The notes: generated by a model not told the origin, from the letters alone. 64,000 nt of DNA from Bin87 sp963665395 (GCA_963665395.2 OY762251.1:496001-560000); one strand, 5' to 3'. Shown: positions 41,713 through 49,764, counted from the first letter of the stretch. Translations and numbers: made by a program.

Positions 41713-42150
41713 TTAGCCCAAATGGATGATTTCAACGTTGCCCCAATGCCGTTGCAAATACTCGGCGACCAGGCGGCGGTGGCAGCGGTCGGGGGTGTCC
41801 TCGCTGCACAGCAGGCAACTGTCGGCGATTAGGTCCTGTGGGATGGCGGCCTGGATGAGGCGGCGTTCAATCAGGGCGTGGAAGATGGGTTCGTATTCGT
41901 CCCAGGTGATTTGCTTCTTGCGGTAGCCGTCCAGCAGGGCGTCGGTGGGCGACAGCCGGGGCAGGTGTACGTAGTCCATGCCGCAGAGTTCGCGGAGGAA
42001 CCAGGGCAGGTCGCTTCGCTTGGAGAAGCCGGCCAGGCCCGAGGTGTTGCGCAGGCGAATGTCCACCACGCGCTTGGCGCCGGACTCGCGGAGCAGGCCG
42101 AAGAATTGGGCGGCGGATTTGCGGGTGAAGCCGATGGTGTAGAGTTTCAA
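41713..42150 (-). CDS. DUF488 family protein
   Basis: A 145-residue DUF488 protein: LKLYTIGFTRKSAAQFF at the start, VVDIRLRNTSGLAGFSKR, then CLLCSEDTPDRCHRRLVAEY with the family's C-x-E...C-H-R motif. The TTG at 42150 is preferred (GGGAGG upstream; the peptide then begins LKLYTIGFT as usual for the family). It overlaps the end of the other DUF488 gene. DUF488 function is unknown; a nucleic-acid or radical-stress role has been suggested. Confidence 0.85.
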   Translation of the reverse strand: MKLYTIGFTRKSAAQFFGLLRESGAKRVVDIRLRNTSGLAGFSKRSDLPWFLRELCGMDYVHLPRLSPTDALLDGYRKKQITWDEYEPIFHALIERRLIQAAIPQDLIADSCLLCSEDTPDRCHRRLVAEYLQRHWGNVEIIHLG

Positions 42151-42785
42151 CGAATGTCCTCCCAATCGTCCGTTGGGCCGTTTGTCGGCGGTTCGGTGAC
42201 ATAGGCGAACTGCTGCGCCTGGCGGTCCATGGCTTCGGCAATCACGTCGGCGCGGGTGCGGAACATATCGCCATGGGGCGGCAGCTTGTGCAGGTCAATC
42301 AGGCGAGACATGGCGGCGGCGTGGGTTTCCAGGCTGCCGTCGGCCAGAATATGCGCAACGGCGACGCCGCGTTCGACGAGGAAACGGGCCACCAGCAGGG
42401 TGCGGTGACATTCCAGCGGCTCTTTTTCGGTGCAGAGCAGGGCGACCTGCCGCTCGTCGGCGGCGCGGATGACGCGGCGCAGGCCGTCGTCAAAGAGGTC
42501 GGTTTCGGCAACCCGCTCGTACCGGACGCGGCCCTCGGCGTCGTAGCAGGAACGGTCGGCGGGCCGGCCGCCCAGCTCCCCGCCCAGGTAGGTGTGGGCG
42601 ATGCCGATGTCGTCCAGCGTCCGTTGCAGGTTTTCGTGGTTGAAGTGGGGAGTGTAGCGGCTGTACGGGGCGGAACGGACATCAACCACTTCGTCCACGC
42701 CATGGCGCACCAGCAGGTTGATGAACGTCTCCGGCGGGTGGTTGGAATGGCCGACGGTTAGGATGGGGCGCTGGGTCAGGCTCAA
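42147..42785 (-). CDS. DUF488 family protein, long form
   Basis: A 212-residue DUF488 protein: ILTVGHSNHPPETFINLL, VVDVRSAPYSRYTPHFN, YLGGELGGRP and LLCTEKEPLECHRTLLVARF. It is a distinct subtype from its downstream neighbour, and the pair of two DUF488 subtypes recurs as a unit in other genomes. It follows the disrupted dual-OB gene by 14 bases. Confidence 0.88.
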   Translation of the reverse strand: MSLTQRPILTVGHSNHPPETFINLLVRHGVDEVVDVRSAPYSRYTPHFNHENLQRTLDDIGIAHTYLGGELGGRPADRSCYDAEGRVRYERVAETDLFDDGLRRVIRAADERQVALLCTEKEPLECHRTLLVARFLVERGVAVAHILADGSLETHAAAMSRLIDLHKLPPHGDMFRTRADVIAEAMDRQAQQFAYVTEPPTNGPTDDWEDIR

Positions 42786-42799
42786 TATGCAGTCCTCAA

Positions 42800-43638
42800 T
42801 CAGGGTTTGATGATGGTGGCGATGAGTTTGTAGGCATGGCCCTCAAAGGGTTCGCCCAGGCTGACCGTCAGGTAACGCTCGCCTACCGAGTAGTCGCCGT
42901 AGGGCAGTTTCAGCGATCCGTTTTCGCTTTCCGGGTCGGTGATGCGGAAACGATATTCGTCGTCAAGATAAGTGAAACTACCGCGCAATATGGGGAAATC
43001 GGCGCTGGGACGGGCGGGTTCGGATACGGTCACGGTCAATGTGTCAACCCTGATGAGGCCTCATGCGTACCCACTTTCCGCAAACTGTCATTGCGAGCGC
43101 AGCGTGGCAATCTCGTCGCCGGAGCAAACATCGCTCACCCGTCGAGATTGCCATCCGCCTGTGGCGGACTACGCTCCTCGCAATGACAAAGTGGGTACGC
43201 GTGAGTGATGAGGCGCAGCGAGTTGTCGATAGCGGCGGTTTCTGCCAGGGGAATCCGGTCATTTTGTCCACCACGAGCGCTATGGCCGTTTATCCAGAGG
43301 GGTTCATCCCGGTCGGTCATGGCACGCAGGTCGTTCCAGGTTGCCCGCCCGACTTTGGCCCAACGGCGGTTGGGGTCCAGCAACCAATTTTCCCGCTGGT
43401 AGGTTTTTGGTCGAGGGCTGAGCAAAGGCACGTCAATTACGTCGAGTATCTGGGGTTCGCCGCCATCAGCGTAACAGCGTTCGCGGGGAGATACTTCCTC
43501 GTCGTCCCGGGCGCTTATCGGACGGAGCCAGCCGCCGGCGCTTCCGTCGGGCCGCAGTGCCTTGCCGGCGACGCAGCGGCCGCCACGCTTGCGGGAGTTG
43601 GCGAGGCAGACGATGCGCTTGACGGTGGGAGTGGTCAT
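42800..43638 (-). pseudogene. Dual OB-domain protein gene disrupted by a family B element
   Basis: The 5' part starts at ATG 43638 (VKRIVCLANSRKRGGRCVAG, LRPISARDDEEVSPRE, ENWLLDPNRRWAKVGR) and runs to NSLRLI; the 3' part (43050 to 42800) continues RVDTLTVTVSEPARP and ends ERYLTVSLGEPFEGHAYKLI. A 146-bp element with a 9-bp target duplication lies between. Deleting the element and one duplication restores one frame of about 228 residues. Dual-OB proteins usually sit beside DUF488 genes, as here. Confidence 0.88.
43060..43205. mobile_element. Miniature inverted-repeat element, family B, copy 1
   Basis: Terminal repeats CTCATGCGTACCCAC (43060-43074) and GTGGGTACGCGTGAG (43191-43205) match with one mismatch, and an exact 9-bp direct repeat TGATGAGGC flanks them (43051-43059 and 43206-43214). 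The inside carries the TCATTGCGAG hairpin core. It disrupts the dual-OB gene. Confidence 0.92.
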
Positions 43639-43642
43639 AGTT

Positions 43643-44113
43643 TTATCTGTTGCGGGCAAGACACGATATTTCGACCATAGTCCGTTCTTGTTGGCTGGCT
43701 TGGTAGAAGTCGATGATGGCGGCTTCGGCCTGGTCTATCCAAGTGCTTACCTGGGGCGGCGTGAAGGATTGTATTGGGTTGTAATCAGCTTCTTCGCGCT
43801 GGTACTTGAGGTCTCCGATGACATTGGCGAAGTCCTGGACTGGTTGTGAAAAGAGGTTATGCCATTCGTGGAGAGGATTCGCCGCTCTGCGATGTTGCAG
43901 GGAGCGATGCGTCCTGACCCAGTCGGTCTCGTTAGCCGCGGTTCTGGAGCCATGGATGCAGTCGGCTATGGACGCGGCGAGGGCATGGAACATCGCGTAG
44001 TAGGCATCACTCACCGCCCGTTGCAGGTCGGTTTGCCGTGGGCGTCCCCGCGGGAATGGGGCAACGCCACCGGCCCGTTGCCGGGCGCTGTCAATCAGAT
44101 CAGTCGGATTCAT
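43643..44113 (-). CDS. HEPN domain-containing protein
   Basis: A 156-residue HEPN protein: GRPRQTDLQRAVSDAYYAMF is the typical first helix, and KYQREEADYNP near residue 115 carries the conserved R...A-D-Y. Its start overlaps the upstream partner gene by 14 bases and it lies five bases before the dual-OB gene, all on the minus strand. HEPN proteins are often toxins or RNA-cleaving partners; this role is inferred. Confidence 0.85.
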   Translation of the reverse strand: MNPTDLIDSARQRAGGVAPFPRGRPRQTDLQRAVSDAYYAMFHALAASIADCIHGSRTAANETDWVRTHRSLQHRRAANPLHEWHNLFSQPVQDFANVIGDLKYQREEADYNPIQSFTPPQVSTWIDQAEAAIIDFYQASQQERTMVEISCLARNR

Positions 44114-44429
44114 GGAACCGCTCCGCCAGGACTTCCTCCCATTCCGACTTCTCGACGAAGGATTTGGTCGGCGACTCGAATATTCCCATCGCCTCCAGCT
44201 TGGGCCACAGCCGCCAGGTCAGGTCCGCGGTCCATAGCGGTTCCAGCAGTTTCCGGTCTCCGTCATAGACCACGTAGATATGGAAGTAGTCTTCGCCATC
44301 CGGGTCAATTCTGGGGTCAATAACGATGGGGGCGAACACGATGGGGTCGTCGGGGCCGAACTTTTCGGCCAAGTCGGCCCGGACCAGGTCGATTACCTGC
44401 TGTTTGACCGCTTTGGTCAGCTCAATCAT
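44100..44429 (-). CDS. Partner protein of the HEPN gene
   Basis: A 109-residue protein: VIDPRIDPDGEDYFHIYVVY, then DLTWRLWPKLEAMGI and SFVEKSEWEEVL at the C-terminus. I recall this 'DEYxHI.VVxxGD...SFIEKSEW' type as a recurrent first gene before HEPN genes. It has the position of an antitoxin or nucleotidyltransferase but lacks the GSxxRxD motif. The start at 44429 leaves a 14-base overlap with the HEPN gene; an upstream GTG-type extension is unlikely. Confidence 0.75.
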   Translation of the reverse strand: MIELTKAVKQQVIDLVRADLAEKFGPDDPIVFAPIVIDPRIDPDGEDYFHIYVVYDGDRKLLEPLWTADLTWRLWPKLEAMGIFESPTKSFVEKSEWEEVLAERFHESD

Positions 44430-44467
44430 CAGCGTTCCTCCCGACGGCGACGGTGCGGGTGTTTCCA

Positions 44468-45220
44468 TTATAGGTTATGCTCTGATTGTCCACTGGTTTC
44501 ACCCGATTGCCCACTCGTCAGGACAGCCAACGCCGCCCGCGCCGCTTCGGTTTCGGCGGCGTTCTTGCTGCGGCCCGTGCCGGCGCCCAATGCGTCGCCA
44601 TCCGCCGATACTTCAACGGTAAATTCCGGCTGGTGCGCCGGCCCGGAGGACGCCACCACGCGGTAGGCCGGAGTGGGTTGCCCCCGTCCTTGCAGCAACT
44701 CCTGGAGTTCCGCTTTGGGATTATCCGGTCTCCAGTCAGGTTGACACGCTGCATCAATATCATCAGCCAAGGCCGCCAGCACGAAGCGACGGGCCGCGTG
44801 GTAGCCGGCGTCCAGGTACACGGCGGCGATGACGGATTCCATCACGTCGCCCTGAACGCCGTCGCTGTAGCGGTCGCCGGTGGCTTCGGCGCCCCGTCCC
44901 AGCAGCACGTACTCAGCCAAGGCCATGGTCGAAGCGGCAGCGGCCAGGGAGCGCTGGCTTACCAATGTCGCCAACCGTCGGGTCAAATCGCCTTCGTTGC
45001 ACTCCGGCAGGCGACGGTATAGCTCATCGCTGACGATGAGACGCAAGACCACGTCGCCCAGGAACTCCAGTCGCTCGTAAGAATCGCTTTCCGTTCCGCC
45101 GGTATCGTTCACGTAGGAACGGTGGGTCAGCGCCTGAACCAACAAGCCCCGGTCCTGAAAGCTCAGGCCCAGGGCTTGTTCCAGTTCTGCGACGGGTCGA
45201 TGTCCGCCGGGCGAACTCAT
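44468..45220 (-). CDS. rnc: Ribonuclease III
   Basis: A 250-residue RNase III, a double-stranded RNA endonuclease for rRNA and mRNA processing. The signature ERLEFLGDVVLRLIVSDELY (~residues 48-67) and the second acidic cluster GDVMESVIAAVYLDAGY form the catalytic site; a dsRNA-binding domain follows (NPKAELQELLQGRG, PAYRVV, GTGRSKNAAETEAAR). The usual Ala in FLGDAVL is Val here. It is transcribed with, or just before, the HEPN module. Confidence 0.93.
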   Translation of the reverse strand: MSSPGGHRPVAELEQALGLSFQDRGLLVQALTHRSYVNDTGGTESDSYERLEFLGDVVLRLIVSDELYRRLPECNEGDLTRRLATLVSQRSLAAAASTMALAEYVLLGRGAEATGDRYSDGVQGDVMESVIAAVYLDAGYHAARRFVLAALADDIDAACQPDWRPDNPKAELQELLQGRGQPTPAYRVVASSGPAHQPEFTVEVSADGDALGAGTGRSKNAAETEAARAALAVLTSGQSGETSGQSEHNL

Positions 45221-45237
45221 CTTGATGCAGACTGCGA

Positions 45238-45870
45238 TTAGCCGCGCACACCCTCGTAAGGCCACGGCGGGGAGGGCCGCTTGACCTCGCCGACGTGCTT
45301 GTGGTCGGCCATCATTTCGACGAGGTTGTCGTAGATGGGGCCGGACTCTTCTTCCGAAGGAATGAACATCTTGACGAAGGCGGAGTTGCCGTTGGGGAAG
45401 ACGTAGAGGGGCACGCCGAAGGCGCCGTGAACTTCCACGGCCTCGGTGTGGCTCTCGCCGATCTCCCGCAGCACGTCCGGGTCGGCCAAGTCTTCCGCGA
45501 ACTGGCCCATGTCCACGCCGGAAGCCTCGGCCACGGCGTTGATGGCGTCGGCGTCGGTGAGATCGATGCGATCTTCGTGACGGGCTTTCAGCAGGTTGAT
45601 GAAGAAGCGGTCGAAGATCTCCTCACCCTGGCGCTGGGCGGCGATGCCGGCCCGCAGTTCCAGCAGGGTGTTGTCGGAGTCGTCCTGCTCCCAGTACTTG
45701 AACCCGTCATCGTTGTTGTTGTCGTGATTTACCTGAACCAGCGAGAACGGCTTGAGATCCACGTTGATGGCGTGGTCGGTGTTCTCGCGCACTTTCGCCC
45801 ACCACATGGCAGCGTTGTACACGAAGGGTCAACGAAAGTCGTAATAGACGGTGAAATCGGATTCGGCCAT
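45238..45870 (-). CDS. DsbA-like thiol-disulfide oxidoreductase with in-frame TGA (possible selenoprotein)
   Basis: A DsbA/FrnE-like thioredoxin-fold protein of about 210 residues. ATG at 45870 follows a strong GGGAGG site and encodes MAESDFTVYYDFR; codon 14 is TGA (45829-45831), then PFVYNAAMWWAKVREN continues in the same frame to the stop at 45238 (...SSHTEAVEVHGAFGVPLYVF region intact). Relatives have Cys at that position (DFRCPFVY), so TGA sits exactly on the redox-active residue. A small stem-loop with a GU-containing loop lies about 15-33 bases after TGA. Either it is selenocysteine or a single nonsense mutation; nothing else in the gene is broken. Initiation at the GTG 45822 would drop the active site. 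Confidence 0.75.
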
Positions 45871-46008
45871 TGTGGCACCTCCCTGGCATTTGTTGCCGGA
45901 CGGATCAAAGCCGTCCAGCCGGTTGACCGCATTGTAGCACACGCGCTGCCCGGGCGTGAAATGTCCACAGTTGGCCTCGAGGTTAAGTCTAACCGTACTG
46001 ACGCCGGC

Positions 46009-46144
46009 TCCACGCGTACCCACTTAGCGCAACCTGTCATTGCGAGCGCAGCGTGGCAATCCCGTTAGGGGAACAGTCGTCGCTCCGGGAACGAGATTGC
46101 CACGTCGCTACGCTCCTCGCAATGACAATGTGGGTACGCATGAG
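46009..46144. mobile_element. Miniature inverted-repeat element, family B, copy 2
   Basis: Ends carry CACGCGTACCCAC and GTGGGTACGCATG around the TCATTGCGAG hairpin core, flanked by near-identical 9-mers GACGCCGGC (46000-46008) and GACGCTGGC (46145-46153), one mismatch. The element is intergenic. Confidence 0.8.
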
Positions 46145-46214
46145 GACGCTGGCCTCTTGCGCAACGGTCATTAGTTCCGTATATTTGTTCGTAATTGCAA
46201 AAGGAGGATGCACG

Positions 46215-46454
46215 ATGTACGCTTACGCCGATGAACCGGGAAACGTGGAATACCCAATCCCCGCTGACGCGCCGCGCCTGATTTCCCGTTGGGAAGAATT
46301 GGGCCGGCCGGCGATTGAACTGAAACCGGGCGTGATCGTCAGCAACCTGGAACGCTGGATCTACAACAATCCTCCGGCTACCCGGGGGCAACTGGGCCGC
46401 ATACGCGATTATCTCTACGTCGAGACCTTCGGCGTATTCGCCGGAGCCGCCTGA
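46215..46454 (+). CDS. Small hypothetical protein
   Basis: A 79-residue protein, MYAYADEPGNVEYPIPADAP at the start and RGQLGRIRDYLYVETFGVFA at the end. AAAGGAGG lies 9 bases before the ATG, an excellent ribosome site. It ends eight bases before the methyltransferase gene, so the two are likely co-transcribed. Function unknown. Confidence 0.65.
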   Translation: MYAYADEPGNVEYPIPADAPRLISRWEELGRPAIELKPGVIVSNLERWIYNNPPATRGQLGRIRDYLYVETFGVFAGAA

Positions 46455-46461
46455 ACCGGCA

Positions 46462-47220
46462 ATGACCCAACGCCTCTACAACGACCTGTCGTACCTGTGG
46501 CCCATCGTCAGCCCGCCGGAGGAGTACATCCCCGACGGCGCCCTGTTTCGGGACATCATCCGCAGCCGGCTGGCGCCATCCCGCGTTACCGGCGGCCGGC
46601 GTCCGCGTTTGCTCGAGTTGGGATGCGGCGGCGGCCACCTGCTCTCGCACTTGACTCCGCACTTCGATGCTGAAGCCGTGGATTTGTCGCCGCAGATGCT
46701 GGATTTGTCCCGCGCACTGAACGTAACCACGCCCCATCATCAGGGCGATATGCGTTCCATTCGCCTGGGCCGCCGGTTCGACGTGGCGCTGATCTATGAT
46801 GCGGTCAACTATATGCTCAACGAAACGGACCTGCGCGCCGCCATAGGGACGGCTGCGGCCCACCTGACGCCAGGCGGGTTGCTGTTGCTGGCTCCGGATC
46901 ACCTGTCCGACAGTTTCTCCGGCCCCCGCGTCATCGATTGGAACCGGCACAGCCCCAATCAGGACGTGACGTTCATCGAGTACGTGGTGGACCCCGACCC
47001 CGCCGATACCACCATGGAATCGGTGTTCTTTTTCATCACCAACCGCGCGGGCAGCATCGAGGTGCAGCAGGACCGGCACACTTTCGGCCTGTTTTCCAAA
47101 GCCACGTGGCTGGCGCTATTGGAAGAGGGCGGCTTCGCCGCCGAATACCTGGCAACCGAAGGTTACGAAGGCGACATTGGCGGGCACGTATTCGTGGGAA
47201 CTAAATCCCCTCTCCCTTGA
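46462..47220 (+). CDS. Class I SAM-dependent methyltransferase
   Basis: A 252-residue methyltransferase. The SAM motif is LLELGCGGGHLLSHL (~50-64), followed by AVDLSPQMLDLSR and DVALIYDAVNYML. The start MTQRLYNDLSYLWP resembles small-molecule methyltransferases with a Y-x-x-L-Y/W entry. Substrate unknown. Its last codons (TKSPLP) come from a CCCTCTCCC repeat that also flanks the next gene. Confidence 0.88.
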   Translation: MTQRLYNDLSYLWPIVSPPEEYIPDGALFRDIIRSRLAPSRVTGGRRPRLLELGCGGGHLLSHLTPHFDAEAVDLSPQMLDLSRALNVTTPHHQGDMRSIRLGRRFDVALIYDAVNYMLNETDLRAAIGTAAAHLTPGGLLLLAPDHLSDSFSGPRVIDWNRHSPNQDVTFIEYVVDPDPADTTMESVFFFITNRAGSIEVQQDRHTFGLFSKATWLALLEEGGFAAEYLATEGYEGDIGGHVFVGTKSPLP

Positions 47221-47242
47221 CGGGAGAGGGCCAGGGTGAGGG
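47208..47242. repeat. Left 35-bp inverted repeat of the DUF559 cassette
   Basis: CCCTCTCCC (47208-47216) pairs with GGGAGAGGG (47222-47230), followed by CCAGGGTGAGGG. It matches, inverted, 47584-47618 with about three mismatches over 35 bases. Confidence 0.85.
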
Positions 47243-47244
47243 TG

Positions 47245-47595
47245 ATGAACACCAAAGCCATAGCACGACAACTGCGCCGACAATCCACTGATGCCGAACG
47301 CAAATTGTGGTCAACCCTGCGAAACCGTCAACTGGCCGGCTACAAGTTCCGCCGCCAAGTTCCGATGGGAAATTACATCGTTGATTTCGTGTGTTTTGAA
47401 AAGAAACTCGTCGTTGAAGTTGACGGTGGGCAGCATCAGGAACAGGCGGAATATGATCACGTCCGTACTCAATGGCTTCAATCCGCGGGTTTTCGCGTGA
47501 TGAGGTTTTGGAACAATCAGGTTCTCACTGAAACGGACGGGGTGTTGCAGGCCATACTTACAACGTTAGCCGGAGACATTCCACCCTCACCCTAA
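47245..47595 (+). CDS. DUF559 (Vsr/endonuclease-like) protein
   Basis: A 116-residue DUF559 protein, related to very-short-patch-repair-type PD-(D/E)xK nucleases: RQLRRQSTDAERKLWSTLRN, then FRRQVPMGNYIVDFVCFEKK and LVVEVDGGQHQ with the D...E-x-D/Q core, and RTQWLQSAGFRVMRFWNNQV. ATG at 47245 lies right after GGTGAGGG of the left repeat. The gene occupies exactly the space between two inverted 35-bp repeats, suggesting a mobile or recombining cassette. Confidence 0.85.
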   Translation: MNTKAIARQLRRQSTDAERKLWSTLRNRQLAGYKFRRQVPMGNYIVDFVCFEKKLVVEVDGGQHQEQAEYDHVRTQWLQSAGFRVMRFWNNQVLTETDGVLQAILTTLAGDIPPSP

Positions 47596-47618
47596 CCCTC
47601 TCCCTTCAAGGGAGAGGG
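47584..47618. repeat. Right 35-bp inverted repeat of the DUF559 cassette
   Basis: CCCTCACCC, then CCCTCTCCC (47596-47604) pairing with GGGAGAGGG (47610-47618); inverted partner of 47208-47242. A third, weaker copy (TCTCATCAAGGGAGAGGGG) lies at about 47641-47665. Confidence 0.85.
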
Positions 47619-47668
47619 AACTTTGCTTTCACCCTAGCCATCTCTCATCAAGGGAGAGGGGATTTACC

Positions 47669-48919
47669 CTAGTCGTCGTCCAGCCCCGGCACCGGGAACT
47701 TGTTGCTCAGGTGGCGCACCTCGTCGCCGATGGCGGACATGGCCGATTCGTCTCCGATGCTGCCCAGCGTGCGCACGATGAGCTTGGCGACTTCCCGGGT
47801 GTCCGCCTCACCCATGCCCCGGCTGGTGATAGCCGGAGCGCCGAGACGCAGGCCGGAGGCGGTGCGCGGGGGCAGTTGGTCGTAGGGGATGGCGTTCTTG
47901 TTGGCGACGATGTTCACCGACTCCAGCGCCCGCTCCGCCTGCCGCCCGGTGATGCCCAGGGGCGTCAAGTCCACCAGCATCAAGTGGTTGTCGGTGCCGC
48001 CGGCAACCAGGCGGACGCCGGCCTCGGACAACTCCTGCGCCATGACCTGGGCGTTGGCTACCACCTGGTGGGCGTAGCGGGCGAAATCGGGCTGCAACGC
48101 CTCGCCGAAACAAACGGCTTTGGCGGCGATGACGTGCATGAACGGGCCGCCCTGCATATAGGGGAACACGGCGAAGTCGATCTTGCGGCCCAGGTCGGAC
48201 TCGGTCAGGATCATGCCGCCCCGGGGGCCGCGCAGGGTTTTCTGCGTGGTGGAAGTTACGATCTGGGCGTGGGGGAAGGGTGACGGGTGCGCGCCGCCGG
48301 CGATGAGGCCGGAGATGTGCGCCATGTCCACCATCAGCAGCGCGTCCACCGCGTCGGCGATGGCGCGAAAGCGGGGGAAGTCCAGCGTCCGGGAGTAGCT
48401 GCTGCACCCGGCGACGATGAGCTTGGGGTTGTGTTCCCTGGCCAGCGCCTCAACCTGGTCGTAATCGATGGTTTCGGTGTCCCGGTCCACGCCGTAGGCG
48501 ACGAAGTTGTACAGGTTGCCGGAGAAGTTGACGCCGGCGCCGTGGGTCAGGTGGCCGCCCATGTCCAGCTGCATCCCCAGCACGGTATCGCCCGGCTCCA
48601 GGACGGCGAAATAGGCGGCCATGTTGGCCTGGGCGCCGCTGTGGGCCTGCACGTTGGCGTGCTCCGCGCCGAACAGCGCTTTGGCCCGGTCGATGGCCAG
48701 GGTTTCGACCACATCGACGAACTCGCAGCCGCCGTAGTAACGCCGGCCGGGATAGCCCTCGGCGTACTTGTTGTTCATCAGCTGGGCCTGGGCGTCCAGC
48801 ACCGCCTTGCTGGCGTAATTCTCTGATGCGATCAGCACGATGGAATCGCGCTGGCGGCGGTTTTCATTCTCAATGGCCGCGGCAACGGCGGGGTCAATGC
48901 GGTCAAGCAGCGTGGTCAT
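47669..48919 (-). CDS. glyA: Serine hydroxymethyltransferase
   Basis: A 416-residue SHMT, converting serine and tetrahydrofolate to glycine and methylene-tetrahydrofolate with PLP. Typical blocks: IENENRRQRDSIVLIASENY, NKYAEGYPGRRYYGGCEFVD, THGAGVNFSGNLYNFVAYGV, and the PLP-lysine site VTSTTQKTLRGPRGG (~residue 225). Full length for the family. It is the last gene of the minus-strand run that begins with the PP2C gene; whether it shares that transcript is unknown. Confidence 0.96.
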   Translation of the reverse strand: MTTLLDRIDPAVAAAIENENRRQRDSIVLIASENYASKAVLDAQAQLMNNKYAEGYPGRRYYGGCEFVDVVETLAIDRAKALFGAEHANVQAHSGAQANMAAYFAVLEPGDTVLGMQLDMGGHLTHGAGVNFSGNLYNFVAYGVDRDTETIDYDQVEALAREHNPKLIVAGCSSYSRTLDFPRFRAIADAVDALLMVDMAHISGLIAGGAHPSPFPHAQIVTSTTQKTLRGPRGGMILTESDLGRKIDFAVFPYMQGGPFMHVIAAKAVCFGEALQPDFARYAHQVVANAQVMAQELSEAGVRLVAGGTDNHLMLVDLTPLGITGRQAERALESVNIVANKNAIPYDQLPPRTASGLRLGAPAITSRGMGEADTREVAKLIVRTLGSIGDESAMSAIGDEVRHLSNKFPVPGLDDD

Positions 48920-48943
48920 TGGTGGTTGGCTCCTGGGGTGGTG

Positions 48944-49711
48944 TTAGCCTCTTTCTTCACGCAGCCGCTGGATTTCGGCCTGAAGACGGGCGTTCTCCGC
49001 CTCAAGGCGGTCCTTGCCGGCCGTGAGGCGGGTGTTGCGTTCCGTAAGGCGCGCGTTTGCCTGCTGCCAGTGTTCGATCTCGTCGCCGGTTGCCGGGTCA
49101 TGCGCCCGGAACCGCTGGCCGTCCTGATACCAGCGGAAATTGAGGTTCAGCAGCGGGCTGGTGGAACCGACCGCGCCGTCGTCGTACTCCAGGGTCGGGA
49201 ACCGCTCGAAAAGCCCGTTAACCAGATGCTCCCCGATGATGGGCTGACCGTAGTAGCGTCCGCCTTCCGGGTCAAACCGCCAGTATTCCAGCACGCCGAT
49301 TCGCTGGTACAGCTCCCGCTTGCTCGTCATGTCGTTGCGGTAGGTGTGGCCGGAGGCCACCTCCATCACGAAGTCGGGCGGCTTGCCGTTCTGCACCGGG
49401 TCGTAGCCAACCCGCCGCCAGATGGCTGCGGTGTCCACGTCGAAGACCACCATGCAGTCCGGGATGACATGAGGCGGCGGCCTTCGGCCGACCACCGGCA
49501 CGGTAGGATCGTAGTAAATGGGTATTTCTCGTCCAATCAGGATGGTCGGGTGGTCGCGGTAGGAATACCCCGGCGTCAATATGCTGAGGAACATATCCTG
49601 GAGGTAGTCGGTGGGCCGTATTTGCTGCATATCCTTGCGCCGCTTGGGCAGATCGGGGTACGGTTCCCAATGCCGGGTTTCGGACTTGATTTTGGCGTTG
49701 GCGGTAGTCAT
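48944..49711 (-). CDS. Uma2 family protein with coiled-coil tail
   Basis: A 255-residue Uma2 protein: IPDCMVVFDVDTAAI, PPDFVMEVASGHTYRNDM and KRELYQRIGVLEYWRFDP carry the core residues. The C-terminus is a leucine/arginine coiled coil (LTAGKDRLEAENARLQAEIQ). It lies between glyA and the kinase gene on the same strand. Confidence 0.87.
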   Translation of the reverse strand: MTTANAKIKSETRHWEPYPDLPKRRKDMQQIRPTDYLQDMFLSILTPGYSYRDHPTILIGREIPIYYDPTVPVVGRRPPPHVIPDCMVVFDVDTAAIWRRVGYDPVQNGKPPDFVMEVASGHTYRNDMTSKRELYQRIGVLEYWRFDPEGGRYYGQPIIGEHLVNGLFERFPTLEYDDGAVGSTSPLLNLNFRWYQDGQRFRAHDPATGDEIEHWQQANARLTERNTRLTAGKDRLEAENARLQAEIQRLREERG

Positions 49712-49764
49712 GGCAGCCCTCCGCGCCGCGTGGTCGGCCTATATGATAGCAAATTGGCCGGCCT

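Noticed and set aside
45829..46023. Separate 64-codon minus-strand gene ending at the TGA
   Set aside because: Its last 14 codons are the N-terminus of the DsbA-like gene with its own ribosome site; the upstream part is not conserved-looking.
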